Positions 1-5,133 of a stretch of DNA of 5,133 nt are shown here, piece by piece (within the stretch, counting starts at the first letter, position 1; each line of letters starts with the position of its first letter). The position numbers and the translations under genes are program-made. Origin of the DNA: Acidimicrobiaceae bacterium. GTDB taxonomy: Bacteria; Actinomycetota; Acidimicrobiia; Acidimicrobiales; Ilumatobacteraceae. Below the pieces are notes generated by a model. That model worked only from the letters and a program-made list of their open reading frames with translations, was not told the DNA's origin and did no database searches. Location: positions 1-5,133 of the forward strand of contig PBWL01000061.1 of the NCBI GenBank assembly GCA_002727235.1, read 5' to 3'.

Positions 1-399
1 TCGAATCCATTGCGCCTCGACAAGGTTGATATCGGTGGGGCGTCGGCAGCCGAATACGACCACAAGGCTTTCCTGTGGTGGCCGGCAGGTCAATTCACTG
101 CTACCGCCGATTACGACGGAACGGTGACCGTTACAAGGTTGAACGACCTTGCGACATTCGCAGAGCCGGTCGAACTCGAATACCCAGCGTCAGAAGATTG
201 TCGTTGGTGGAACAGCACGACACGGGCACTCGTGATCGGTGATCACATCGTCACCATCGGGGAAACTCACATTGCGAAGTACGACTCAGAAACTCTTCGA
301 ATGATTGCTGCAGGTTCGTATGTGGCGAGCGGTGGAGGAGCTTCAGCTACCGGTGACAATGCCGACATCTCTGAGCCAACTATGGAACCAGTGTGCTGA
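1..399 (+). CDS. Beta-propeller domain protein, C-terminal fragment (5' end outside window)
   Basis: The frame is open from the first base, so this is the last 132 residues of a longer protein. A TTG at position 10 should not be taken as the true start. The fragment carries the DHKAFLWWP motif at residues 20-28. Further on, ALVIGDHIVTIG is followed by an aspartate/leucine-containing strand (IAKYDSETL). Both resemble the C-terminal blades of the secreted beta-propeller family (Pfam 'Beta propeller domain', PF09826) found in actinobacteria and archaea, normally large exported or lipid-anchored proteins of unknown role. The last 30 residues are low complexity (Gly, Ala, Ser, acidic) and look like a disordered tail ending in Cys. 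The signal peptide and most blades would lie to the left of the window. The gene ends only 14 bp before the convergent TetR gene. The family call is from motif memory; the fold is likely and the function is unknown. Confidence 0.72.
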   Translation, partial: SNPLRLDKVDIGGASAAEYDHKAFLWWPAGQFTATADYDGTVTVTRLNDLATFAEPVELEYPASEDCRWWNSTTRALVIGDHIVTIGETHIAKYDSETLRMIAAGSYVASGGGASATGDNADISEPTMEPVC

Positions 400-413
400 A
401 CGCCGACAACCCC

Positions 414-995
414 TTACAGCGCGGGAGCGCATGACAACGCCGTCGATTGAGCAAGAAACGTCAATCGCTCCCGGAACATTTTGACCGACGGTCGATCTTG
501 TTTGAGTCCGCTCACAGAAAGGGTGACAATATCGACTGCGCGACCGGCCGTTTCCGCATCGACCTTGTGGATCTTTAAAAGATGGGTGTGTAACCCTTGC
601 GCTGCCCTTCCCATTGCCGTCATCACAGCAGCGCCGCCAAGTTCGCCTTTTACTTCCATTAATTCATCACCGAACTTTGATGATGACAATGTTGCGTACG
701 GATCACCAACTAGCCGCTGCAAATACCCATCAAGTTGAGATTCCAGCGAACGGTTGACGACCAGAGCGTTGAGAGCGGCGTCAGTGTTTTCGTCGAGAAG
801 GAGTTGGAACGCAGACAAAAAAAGTTCCGACCGGTCAGCAAAATATTGATACAGAGCAGGTCGAGAAATTCCCGATGCCTCAGCCAACAATTGCATCGAT
901 GTTCGCCGGTAACCATTCTGAGCAAATACCGGAATCGCGGACCGAAGAATGTGGTCAATACGCTCCTGACGCTTCGTGCTCGAGGCCTCTGCCAT
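414..995 (-). CDS. TetR/AcrR family transcriptional repressor
   Basis: A 193-residue protein, the usual TetR size. Residues 9-58 form the N-terminal DNA-binding domain. Helix 1 (RIDHILRSAIPVFAQNGY) leads into the helix-turn-helix TSMQLLAEASGISRPALYQYF (about 32-52), which ends in the characteristic LYxYF and is followed by a charged D-R-S-E-L-F. The C-terminal two thirds has no recognisable signature, as expected for the ligand-binding and dimerisation domain, so the inducer cannot be predicted. The ATG at 993-995 keeps the normal short basic lead before helix 1. Only a weak ribosome-binding match (GTGGG) touches it. The gene is divergent from an SDR oxidoreductase, and the shared 85-bp gap holds a perfect inverted repeat, the classic layout for a TetR protein repressing both itself and its neighbour. 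The family is certain; the target and ligand are inferred or unknown. Confidence 0.95.
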   Translation of the reverse strand: MAEASSTKRQERIDHILRSAIPVFAQNGYRRTSMQLLAEASGISRPALYQYFADRSELFLSAFQLLLDENTDAALNALVVNRSLESQLDGYLQRLVGDPYATLSSSKFGDELMEVKGELGGAAVMTAMGRAAQGLHTHLLKIHKVDAETAGRAVDIVTLSVSGLKQDRPSVKMFRERLTFLAQSTALSCAPAL

Positions 996-1004
996 CCCAC
1001 GAGT

Positions 1005-1038
1005 TTGACAGATTGGCGCAAAAATGTCAGTCTAAGGT
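1005..1038 (+). promoter_or_regulatory. Candidate promoter region for the SDR gene
   Basis: A perfect -35-type hexamer TTGACA lies at 1005-1010. No canonical -10 sits 17 bp downstream. The nearest candidates are TAAGGT at 1033-1038 (TAnnnT type, spacing 22, too long to pair with this -35) and weaker overlapping hexamers. A start just after 1038 would give a leader of about 36-40 nt that includes the GGAG ribosome-binding site. The general location is likely right because the gap is short; the exact elements are uncertain. Confidence 0.3.
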
Positions 1039-1046
1039 CTGACATT
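1023..1046. promoter_or_regulatory. Probable TetR operator: perfect 8-bp inverted repeat
   Basis: AATGTCAG (1023-1030) and CTGACATT (1039-1046) are exact reverse complements separated by 8 bp, 24 bp in total. This length and the TGTCAG/CTGACA arms suit a TetR-family dimer. The site lies between the divergent TetR and SDR genes. The 8-bp centre contains a TAnnnT-type -10 match on each strand: TAAGGT on plus (1033-1038) and TAGACT on minus (1034-1029, overlapping the left arm). Bound repressor would therefore cover both candidate -10 elements. A third TGTCAG half-site lies at 1059-1064. The repeat is read directly from the sequence; its role as operator is inference from context. Confidence 0.75.
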
Positions 1047-1070
1047 CCAAGGCATTTTTGTCAGATAACT

Positions 1071-1074
1071 GGAG
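1071..1074 (+). promoter_or_regulatory. Ribosome-binding site of the SDR gene
   Basis: GGAG lies 6 nt before the ATG at 1081. This fixes the start just before the Rossmann strand, with the usual short N-terminal lead for an SDR. Confidence 0.7.
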
Positions 1075-1080
1075 ACCCTG

Positions 1081-1908
1081 ATGACGACCTCAAACAATCT
1101 CAACGACAGAACCATTTGCATCACCGGCGCTTCAAGCGGAATTGGCCAAGCAATAGCCCAACATCTCGGTTCAAGTGGCGCCCACGTATTCATGATGGGA
1201 CGCAATCGCTCCCCAATGGACGAATCCGCGGATCTCATACGATCAGCTGGAGGTTCCGCGGACGTTGCAACATTTGATGTTGCCGATCTCGAAGCCCTGT
1301 CATCCTGGGTCGCCTCCGCAGCGGCATCCACCGGCCGACTCGATGTAATGGTCAACAACGCTGGCTTCGGTGATGTCGGTGCCACCATCGCCGATGGTGA
1401 CCCGGCTATGTGGAAGGCAATGTTGGAAACGAACGTCCTCGCCCTCGCAGTGGGATGTCAAGCCGCAATCAAGGCGATGCGTTCCACATCGTCACAAGGC
1501 AACATCATCAACATCTCCTCCGTCGCAGCCCTCCAGCGCGAATCTGGCGTCTATGGCGCCACCAAACATGCGGTGAACTGCATCAATTCCTCGCTTCGCA
1601 AAGAACTGCAAGACGAACCAATACGAGTTACCTCGGTCATGCCAGGCGTATTCGCAACGAACTTCACCCGAAATGTCGACAGGACAATGGTCGAAGGCAT
1701 TGCCGGAATGGCTGGAATCACTGAATTGGAATTCGATGACGACTCGCGACTACCTCAACATCAGATCGACCAAATCCAACAAGCCCTCGCTATCGGCATC
1801 GGCGACGTGACGCACATTGCGAATGCCGTTGAATACATCATTCTTCAACCGTCCGAACTCAATATCGAGGAAATCGTGATACGCCCTCAGAAGAGCCTCT
1901 TGTCATAA
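1081..1908 (+). CDS. Short-chain dehydrogenase/reductase (SDR family, probably NADP-dependent)
   Basis: A 275-residue classical SDR with every core motif in place. The cofactor-binding TGASSGIG is at residues 15-22. Arg41, just after strand beta-2 (GRN), suggests NADP rather than NAD. NNAG is at 92-95 and the active-site Asn is probably Asn118. The catalytic triad is Ser146, Tyr158 and Lys162 (YGATK). The C-terminus NIEEIVIRP resembles the NINE/IRP ending of YdfG-like 3-hydroxy-acid and serine dehydrogenases, so oxidoreduction of a small hydroxy or keto compound is plausible. The substrate cannot be set from sequence. The enzyme should be soluble and cytoplasmic. It is divergent from a TetR gene with a palindrome in the shared gap, so it is probably de-repressed by a substrate-like ligand. 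It ends 62 bp before the convergent hotdog gene. The family call is very secure; the subfamily is tentative. Confidence 0.95.
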   Translation: MTTSNNLNDRTICITGASSGIGQAIAQHLGSSGAHVFMMGRNRSPMDESADLIRSAGGSADVATFDVADLEALSSWVASAAASTGRLDVMVNNAGFGDVGATIADGDPAMWKAMLETNVLALAVGCQAAIKAMRSTSSQGNIINISSVAALQRESGVYGATKHAVNCINSSLRKELQDEPIRVTSVMPGVFATNFTRNVDRTMVEGIAGMAGITELEFDDDSRLPQHQIDQIQQALAIGIGDVTHIANAVEYIILQPSELNIEEIVIRPQKSLLS

Positions 1909-1951
1909 ACATTGCAGCCCTCTACTCCGGTCGATCTCATCGCTGCAGTGT
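1909..1951. terminator. Possible bidirectional hairpin between convergent genes
   Basis: ACATTGCAG (1909-1917) can pair with CTGCAGTGT (1943-1951) as a 9-bp stem with one G-U pair and a loop of about 25 nt. It starts directly after the SDR stop codon and sits in the 62-bp gap between convergent stops, where a terminator is expected. There is no T-run after the stem in either direction and the loop is long, so it is at best a weak intrinsic terminator. Confidence 0.3.
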
Positions 1952-1970
1952 TCAGCGAAAAAGAGACTTC

Positions 1971-2666
1971 TTACTCAGGGGCCGAGACCCAAAATGACCT
2001 TGCGAGCGCAATGACTTCGCCATCCTCATCAAATGCCGCTGATGCTGCGCCACGCTTGCGCCCGTCCCATACCGGCTCGTAATCACCGTTCCATCCGACA
2101 ATGGCGACTCGCTCTCCGGGAGTGACCGACCGCCGCTGGTCGACGGCGTACTGGACGGTAAACGCCATGCGTTCACCGTCACTTCCGCACACGTAAAACG
2201 CGGCGGTGCAGTCAAGCGCAGCCCACAGCGCAGCAGACGCAGTGAGAGAAGATGTTGCCCAATCAGGCACCGTCCAATCAGTTGCATAGCGGCCATCACC
2301 GAGATGAGCCCCATGCACCTGCATTGATGTTGGATGAATCCCGCAGGAGAAACATGTCATCGAAATGTTGTCATCCAGAAATGGCACAAACTTCGAGCGC
2401 GCCTCTGCAGCATCCTCAATCGACACTGGATCGGTTGTCACCGCATCTGGGGCCCATGGTGTCGCCTCCATGATGGGTACATCACCATGAAGCAACTGCG
2501 CTGTGTCGCCATGCGCCACGCTGAGCTCAAAACCGAGTGGCACGTGATGTCGCAAAGCAAACGTGTGCGGACCGTCAAGATGTTCTGAAAACTGCCGAGC
2601 TGTCCAACCGCCTTGGCCGCTGCCAGCGGGACCTTCAAAGAATGGCTCGATGGTCAGTGTCGACAC
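1971..2666 (-). CDS. Hotdog-fold, thioesterase-like protein
   Basis: A 231-residue protein from the GTG at 2666-2664. An upstream in-frame ATG at 2816 would bury the first 33 residues inside the transporter gene in another frame. The GTG is preceded by GGTGA and gives an N-terminus (STLTIEPFFEGP) just before the GSGQGGW motif (15-21). That motif recalls the NGGY segment opening actinobacterial hotdog proteins. The second half begins with CFSCG (105-109) and contains WAALDC (148-153), both hallmarks of the same group. Two halves of about 100 residues suggest a double-hotdog arrangement like TesB-type thioesterases, acting on acyl-CoA or a similar thioester in the cytoplasm. That activity is inferred from the fold; no catalytic residue can be named. 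It follows the MFS gene by 50 bp on the same strand and is probably co-transcribed. A TTG at 2720, overlapping the MFS stop as TTGA, is the main alternative start (249 residues). Confidence 0.7.
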   Translation of the reverse strand: MSTLTIEPFFEGPAGSGQGGWTARQFSEHLDGPHTFALRHHVPLGFELSVAHGDTAQLLHGDVPIMEATPWAPDAVTTDPVSIEDAAEARSKFVPFLDDNISMTCFSCGIHPTSMQVHGAHLGDGRYATDWTVPDWATSSLTASAALWAALDCTAAFYVCGSDGERMAFTVQYAVDQRRSVTPGERVAIVGWNGDYEPVWDGRKRGAASAAFDEDGEVIALARSFWVSAPE

Positions 2667-2670
2667 GTCT

Positions 2671-2675
2671 TCACC
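2671..2675 (-). promoter_or_regulatory. Ribosome-binding site supporting the GTG start of the hotdog gene
   Basis: On the minus strand GGTGA stands 4 nt before the GTG at 2666-2664. The spacing is slightly short, but it is the best match near any candidate start and agrees with the conserved N-terminus of the family. Confidence 0.4.
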
Positions 2676-2716
2676 GTAATCAACGGGCAGGCGAGTCTCC
2701 TGTGTTGTGCGGCGAG

Positions 2717-3991
2717 TCAATTCGCTAACGCCGGAGTCGAAATTGTTGGCCGCCGAATCATGGTAGCCAGCATGCCCGCAGCGATAGCAATACCTCCACC
2801 GGCGGAGAATGCCCACGTATAGTCACCCGAGGCTTCTCGTATGACGGCCGCTCCCCATGCAGAGAGAGCTGCACCAATCTGGTGAGCTGCGAACACCCAG
2901 CCATAAACGACGCCCACGTTGTGGCGGCCAAACGCCTCGGCGCACAGCATGATCGTCGGCGGAATCGTGGCGATGTAGTCGAGGCCGAACAGAACTGCAA
3001 AGACACCGATTGACACGTTGTCGTGAACGACCGGCAAGAAAAAGAGGCTTATCCCTCGGAACGAGTAGTACGCGAACAGCAACCGGCGAGGGTCATATCG
3101 ATCGGTAAGCCAGCCACTAACCAGCGTGCCAACAAAGTTGAACATCCCCATAACTGCAAGCCAATTCGCTGCGGTGACCTCGGCGAATCCGTGCTCAGTT
3201 GCGTGAGCAATGAAGTGCTGGCCAACAAGCCCGTTGCTCGTTACCCCACACACCATGAACGTCACCGCCAGCAACCAAAATTCAGGTCGACGCAAAGCGC
3301 GGCGGAAGAGCCCACGATCAGGCGCCCTTGTTGGTTCTGGGGTGCCGCCATAAGGCGCAAGTCCAACATCAGCCGGCGCATCACGCATCAACCAGGCCGC
3401 TGGAATTGCCGTGGCTACAAGCAGTACGGCGCCGATTTCGAGTGACCGACGCCAACCCGAGTTCGCCGCCAACGCAGTAAAGAACGGAAAGAACACCAAC
3501 AACCCAGCACTCGTCGACGCACCAAAAATGCCGGTGACAAGCCCTCGACGATCAACGAACCAACGATTTGCAATCGTTGCGCCAAGCACGCTCGCGATAA
3601 GTCCACTCGCAAGACCCGCTCCAAAGCCAAACCAGAGGTAAAACGACCACAGTGATTCAGTTCGGGCGCTAAACAAAAACGACACCGCAGCGAGCAACAA
3701 ACTCATCACCGTTGTTGACCGGAGACCGATCCTCGACATCACGAACGCAGCGAGCGGTCCACCCACTCCGTACATCACGAGACTGATCGACGCAGCAATC
3801 GACAGCGTTGACGTGCTCCAACCGGTTGAGCGTTCCATGTCGACGAGAAGCGCTCCCGGCGCAGCGCGGCTTCCAGCTGTCATCAACACTGCAATGACTG
3901 CAACCCCGACAACAACCCAGCCGTAGAACATGCTCTTCGGTGCGAGCTTGGGAATCCGTTGCCGAGGGGCAACAGGAGCGGAGGGGTTCAC
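2717..3991 (-). CDS. MFS transporter, monocarboxylate/oxalate-formate antiporter type
   Basis: A 424-residue inner-membrane carrier, about the normal length for 12 membrane helices. The first helix opens with MFYGWVVVGVAVIAV (from residue 21), a typical beginning for MCT/OFA-type MFS proteins. Further marks are TGWSTSTLSIAASIS before helix 2, RWFVDRRGLVTGI (143-155), a charged central loop (about 202-236) with FRRALRRPEFW, and the second-half A-like motif GWLTDRYDPRR (293-303). Such carriers usually move small carboxylates with protons or by exchange; the substrate is not readable here. The frame extends up to 4105, but that would overlap the divergent tadA start. The GTG at 3991-3989 (AGGA 8 nt upstream) gives a short Pro/basic lead before helix 1. 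The ATG at 3931 is the other possibility (404 residues). The hotdog gene follows 50 bp downstream, probably in one operon. Confidence 0.87.
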   Translation of the reverse strand: MNPSAPVAPRQRIPKLAPKSMFYGWVVVGVAVIAVLMTAGSRAAPGALLVDMERSTGWSTSTLSIAASISLVMYGVGGPLAAFVMSRIGLRSTTVMSLLLAAVSFLFSARTESLWSFYLWFGFGAGLASGLIASVLGATIANRWFVDRRGLVTGIFGASTSAGLLVFFPFFTALAANSGWRRSLEIGAVLLVATAIPAAWLMRDAPADVGLAPYGGTPEPTRAPDRGLFRRALRRPEFWLLAVTFMVCGVTSNGLVGQHFIAHATEHGFAEVTAANWLAVMGMFNFVGTLVSGWLTDRYDPRRLLFAYYSFRGISLFFLPVVHDNVSIGVFAVLFGLDYIATIPPTIMLCAEAFGRHNVGVVYGWVFAAHQIGAALSAWGAAVIREASGDYTWAFSAGGGIAIAAGMLATMIRRPTISTPALAN

Positions 3992-3998
3992 ATGTCGA

Positions 3999-4004
3999 AT
4001 CCTA
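3999..4004 (-). promoter_or_regulatory. Candidate -10 element of the MFS gene
   Basis: On the minus strand TAGGAT (TAnnnT type) ends 7 nt before the GTG at 3991, a spacing that would start the transcript at or next to the start codon (leaderless). No good -35 is visible. The same bases hold AGGA, which could instead serve as a ribosome-binding site for that GTG, so the two readings compete. Confidence 0.3.
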
Positions 4005-4046
4005 TGGGAGGCCACCCAAACTGGCCCTGTCAGATCATGAGCGACG

Positions 4047-4052
4047 TAGCCT
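4047..4052 (+). promoter_or_regulatory. Candidate -10 element of tadA
   Basis: TAGCCT fits the loose TAnnnT actinobacterial -10 pattern and ends 6 nt before the tadA ATG. No ribosome-binding site precedes that ATG. Together these suggest a leaderless transcript. The match is short, and TAnnnT hexamers are common by chance. Confidence 0.3.
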
Positions 4053-4058
4053 GCCGTT

Positions 4059-4541
4059 ATGGGAGTTCTCACGCCCGGTGACTTCACTGCTACCGAACTC
4101 GACACGTGGATGTCGCACGCACTTGAAGAAGCGCGTGCAGCAGAGTTTCATGGCGACGTTCCTATCGGTGCCGTTGTCATCCATCGGCACAGTGTGATCG
4201 CAGCTCGCCATAACGAACGTGAGTTAACCGGCGACCCGACTTCCCACGCTGAGGTACTTGCATTACGTGACGCCGCAAACGTCATTGGTAACTGGCACCT
4301 CGAGGAGTGCCTACTAGTCGTCACCCTCGAGCCGTGTGTGATGTGCGCTGGCGCAATGGTCAACAGCCGGCTCGGCATGCTCGTCTTCGGCGCGCACGAC
4401 CCCAAAGCTGGTGCCTCGGGGAGTTGCTTTGATCTCACCAACTCCAGCGTGTTAAATCATCGAATACCGCAGATCGCCGGGGTTCGCAGTGAGGAAAGCT
4501 CGCAGCTCCTGAAACGCTTCTTTGCTGATCGACGACGCTGA
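4059..4541 (+). CDS. tadA: tRNA-specific adenosine deaminase (tRNA A34 to inosine)
   Basis: A 160-residue cytoplasmic zinc enzyme that converts adenosine to inosine at wobble position 34 of tRNA-Arg(ACG), which lets it read CGU, CGC and CGA. The deaminase signature is complete. HAE has zinc ligand His63 and proton-shuttling Glu65. PCVMC has zinc ligands Cys93 and Cys96, followed by AGAM. The D-x-KAGAxGS stretch and the NHR after it are typical of TadA rather than of cytidine or guanine deaminases. The N-terminal helix (WMSHALEEARAA) and GDVPIGAVV also match. The ATG at 4059 is the first possible start after an in-frame stop at 4047-4049, and it gives the normal lead before the first helix. 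It is divergent from the MFS gene, with 67 bp between starts, and is followed 51 bp later by a tRNA-Ser gene. Nothing is missing or odd apart from the lack of a ribosome-binding site. Confidence 0.95.
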   Translation: MGVLTPGDFTATELDTWMSHALEEARAAEFHGDVPIGAVVIHRHSVIAARHNERELTGDPTSHAEVLALRDAANVIGNWHLEECLLVVTLEPCVMCAGAMVNSRLGMLVFGAHDPKAGASGSCFDLTNSSVLNHRIPQIAGVRSEESSQLLKRFFADRRR

Positions 4542-4592
4542 GTTCACAAGAGTGGTCGCCCTGACTCACGTTGGCCGATAGCCTCCATCGAC

Positions 4593-4682
4593 GGAAGGAT
4601 GCCAGAGCGGACGAATGGGACGGCCTCGAAAGCCGTTGAGGTCTTCGGGCCTCCGTGGGTTCGAATCCCACTCCTTCTGCCA
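4593..4682 (+). tRNA. tRNA-Ser, anticodon CGA
   Basis: A complete 90-nt class II tRNA with CCA encoded. The acceptor stem pairs GGAAGGA (4593-4599) with TCCTTCT (4672-4678), the first pair being G-U. The discriminator G is at 4679, followed by CCA. The D stem is CCA/TGG. The anticodon stem ACGGC/GCCGT (4620-4624, 4632-4636) closes the loop CTCGAAA with anticodon CGA at 4627-4629, which reads codon UCG. The long variable arm GAGGTC-TTCG-GGCCTC, a 6-bp stem with one wobble pair capped by a TTCG tetraloop, and the discriminator G are serine identity features. The T arm is GTGGG-TTCGAAT-CCCAC. It lies 51 bp after tadA on the same strand. That gap shows no clear promoter, so read-through from tadA is possible. 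Confidence 0.97.
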
Positions 4683-4700
4683 GACAATCGGGGACTGAGG

Positions 4701-4727
4701 GTCGCTCTTGAGGCTTCGCTTAGCGAC
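4701..4727. terminator. Weak inverted repeat at the end of the alpha/beta hydrolase gene
   Basis: GTCGCT (4701-4706) and AGCGAC (4722-4727) are exact reverse complements around a 15-nt loop, and the stop codon lies at the edge of one arm. There is no T-run. It lies between the convergent tRNA-Ser and hydrolase genes, where termination is expected, but a 6-bp stem of this kind can easily arise by chance. Confidence 0.2.
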
Positions 4728-5133
4728 ACATCGTGTCGTTAGCTGGTGCCGTAAGTTCGATGAGGTAGTCGTTGACGAGTTCATTGATGCACCGGTTCAC
4801 CCCGTACCCGGTGTGCTGATCGGCCTCAACTACAACGAGTCGGCCGTCGTCTAACGCATCGGCCATCAACTCAGTTGATGACAGCGGAGTCGCAGGGTCA
4901 CCTGTGGTGCCAATAACAACGATCGGCCCGGCGCCAACACCCGTGATGTCTATGCGTGGGTCACGCGCCGCCGGGAAGAACGTGCAGAAGTACTGACCAG
5001 ATGTGCCTTCGGGCATAAGTCGAGGAGCCACCGCCTGGTACTCATCAATAAGGGCATCTTCTTCGGCGACACTGAGGCGTTCCGCAGTATCAGCACAACT
5101 AATGGTCTGAAATGCCTCAAGCTCATTTCCATA
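4720..5133 (-). CDS. Alpha/beta hydrolase with TAP-like C-terminus, C-terminal fragment (5' end outside window)
   Basis: The frame is open to the right edge, giving the last 137 residues. A GTG at 5031 is internal, because the sequence upstream of it still reads like the family (TISCAD at fragment residues 10-15). The stretch IVVIGTTGDPATPL followed by EADQHTGYG is the hallmark of TAP-like C-terminal domains (PF08386) of actinobacterial exported peptidases and esterases. Asp79 in GDPATP and His107 in DQHTGYG should be the acid and base of the Ser-Asp-His triad. The nucleophile Ser would lie outside the window. Four cysteines remain (SCAD, FCTFF, NRC and the penultimate codon), consistent with disulfides in a secreted enzyme. 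Family members cleave short peptides from the N-terminus or hydrolyse esters. The gene converges on tRNA-Ser with a 37-bp gap. The family is secure; the substrate is unknown. Confidence 0.87.
   Translation of the reverse strand, partial: YGNELEAFQTISCADTAERLSVAEEDALIDEYQAVAPRLMPEGTSGQYFCTFFPAARDPRIDITGVGAGPIVVIGTTGDPATPLSSTELMADALDDGRLVVVEADQHTGYGVNRCINELVNDYLIELTAPANDTMCR

Noticed and set aside
370..413. Search for a terminator between the beta-propeller and TetR genes
   Set aside because: Only 14 bp separate the two stop codons, and I see no convincing stem with a T-run there.
710..1045. 111-residue minus-strand open frame overlapping the TetR gene
   Set aside because: It is out of frame with the clear TetR protein and its translation has no recognisable family.
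735..1277. 180-residue open frame on the plus strand across the TetR gene and the divergent promoter region
   Set aside because: It overlaps two well-supported genes and the operator. The translation is rich in Arg, Ser, His and Gln with no domain, typical of a shadow frame.
1918..1942. Small nested hairpin CGAT-CTC-ATCG in the loop of the convergent repeat
   Set aside because: A 4-bp stem with a 3-nt loop is far too short to carry meaning on its own.
3023..3445. 140-residue plus-strand open frame antisense to the MFS gene
   Set aside because: It is a low-hydrophobicity, Arg/Gln-rich shadow of the transporter with no motif or ribosome-binding site.
4059..4105. N-terminal extension of the MFS protein up to 4105
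   Set aside because: It would overlap the start of tadA on the opposite strand. The extra residues are not membrane-like and resemble no MFS N-terminus.
4655..4682. tRNA-Ser 3' end as a possible integration (att) site
   Set aside because: No integrase gene and no repeated copy of the tRNA 3' end is visible in the window. The TCGAATCC octamers near 1 and 3995 are only 8 bp; one is coding and the other is intergenic, so they fit chance.
4435..4784. Several minus-strand open frames of 61-78 residues across the tRNA-Ser gene
   Set aside because: Their translations contain the 'GIRTHG/WDSNPRRPE'-type peptides that come from reading a tRNA gene antisense, a well-known false protein. The tRNA itself explains this DNA.

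Overview
The window looks like ordinary chromosomal DNA from an actinobacterium. By eye the GC content is moderate (mid-50s percent). The gene families present (a beta-propeller secreted protein, a TAP-like alpha/beta hydrolase, a CxxCG hotdog protein, and tadA next to a tRNA-Ser) are typical of Actinomycetota. Moderate GC in that phylum makes a lineage such as Acidimicrobiia plausible, but that is inference, not something the sequence proves.

Layout, left to right. (1) The 3' end of a beta-propeller protein gene on the + strand runs from the left edge to 399. (2) It converges on a TetR-family repressor gene (414-995, minus). The repressor is divergent from a short-chain dehydrogenase/reductase (SDR) gene (1081-1908, plus). 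The 85-bp gap between them holds a perfect 8+8 bp inverted repeat, the likely operator. (3) The SDR converges on a two-gene minus-strand unit: an MFS transporter of the monocarboxylate/oxalate-formate type (2717-3991), followed 50 bp later by a hotdog-fold, thioesterase-like protein (1971-2666). (4) Divergent from the transporter, the housekeeping gene tadA (4059-4541, plus) encodes the tRNA adenosine-34 deaminase and is followed by tRNA-Ser(CGA) (4593-4682). (5) The 3' end of an exported alpha/beta hydrolase gene with a TAP-like C-terminus comes in from the right edge on the minus strand (4720-5133).

How the genes may work together. The repressor and SDR form a self-contained regulated pair, in which the TetR protein probably senses the SDR substrate or a related compound. 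The transporter and hotdog protein look co-transcribed and could handle a carboxylic acid and its CoA ester, but the substrate cannot be read from the sequence. tadA and the tRNA gene are both translation functions. Both end genes are cut by the window.

Nothing here amounts to a new biological system. No CRISPR array, insertion sequence, phage gene or toxin-antitoxin pair is visible. The most useful leads are the TetR operator and its extra half-site, the possible leaderless divergent promoters between the transporter and tadA, and the uncharacterised transporter-hotdog pair. There is no gene-free stretch longer than about 90 bases.
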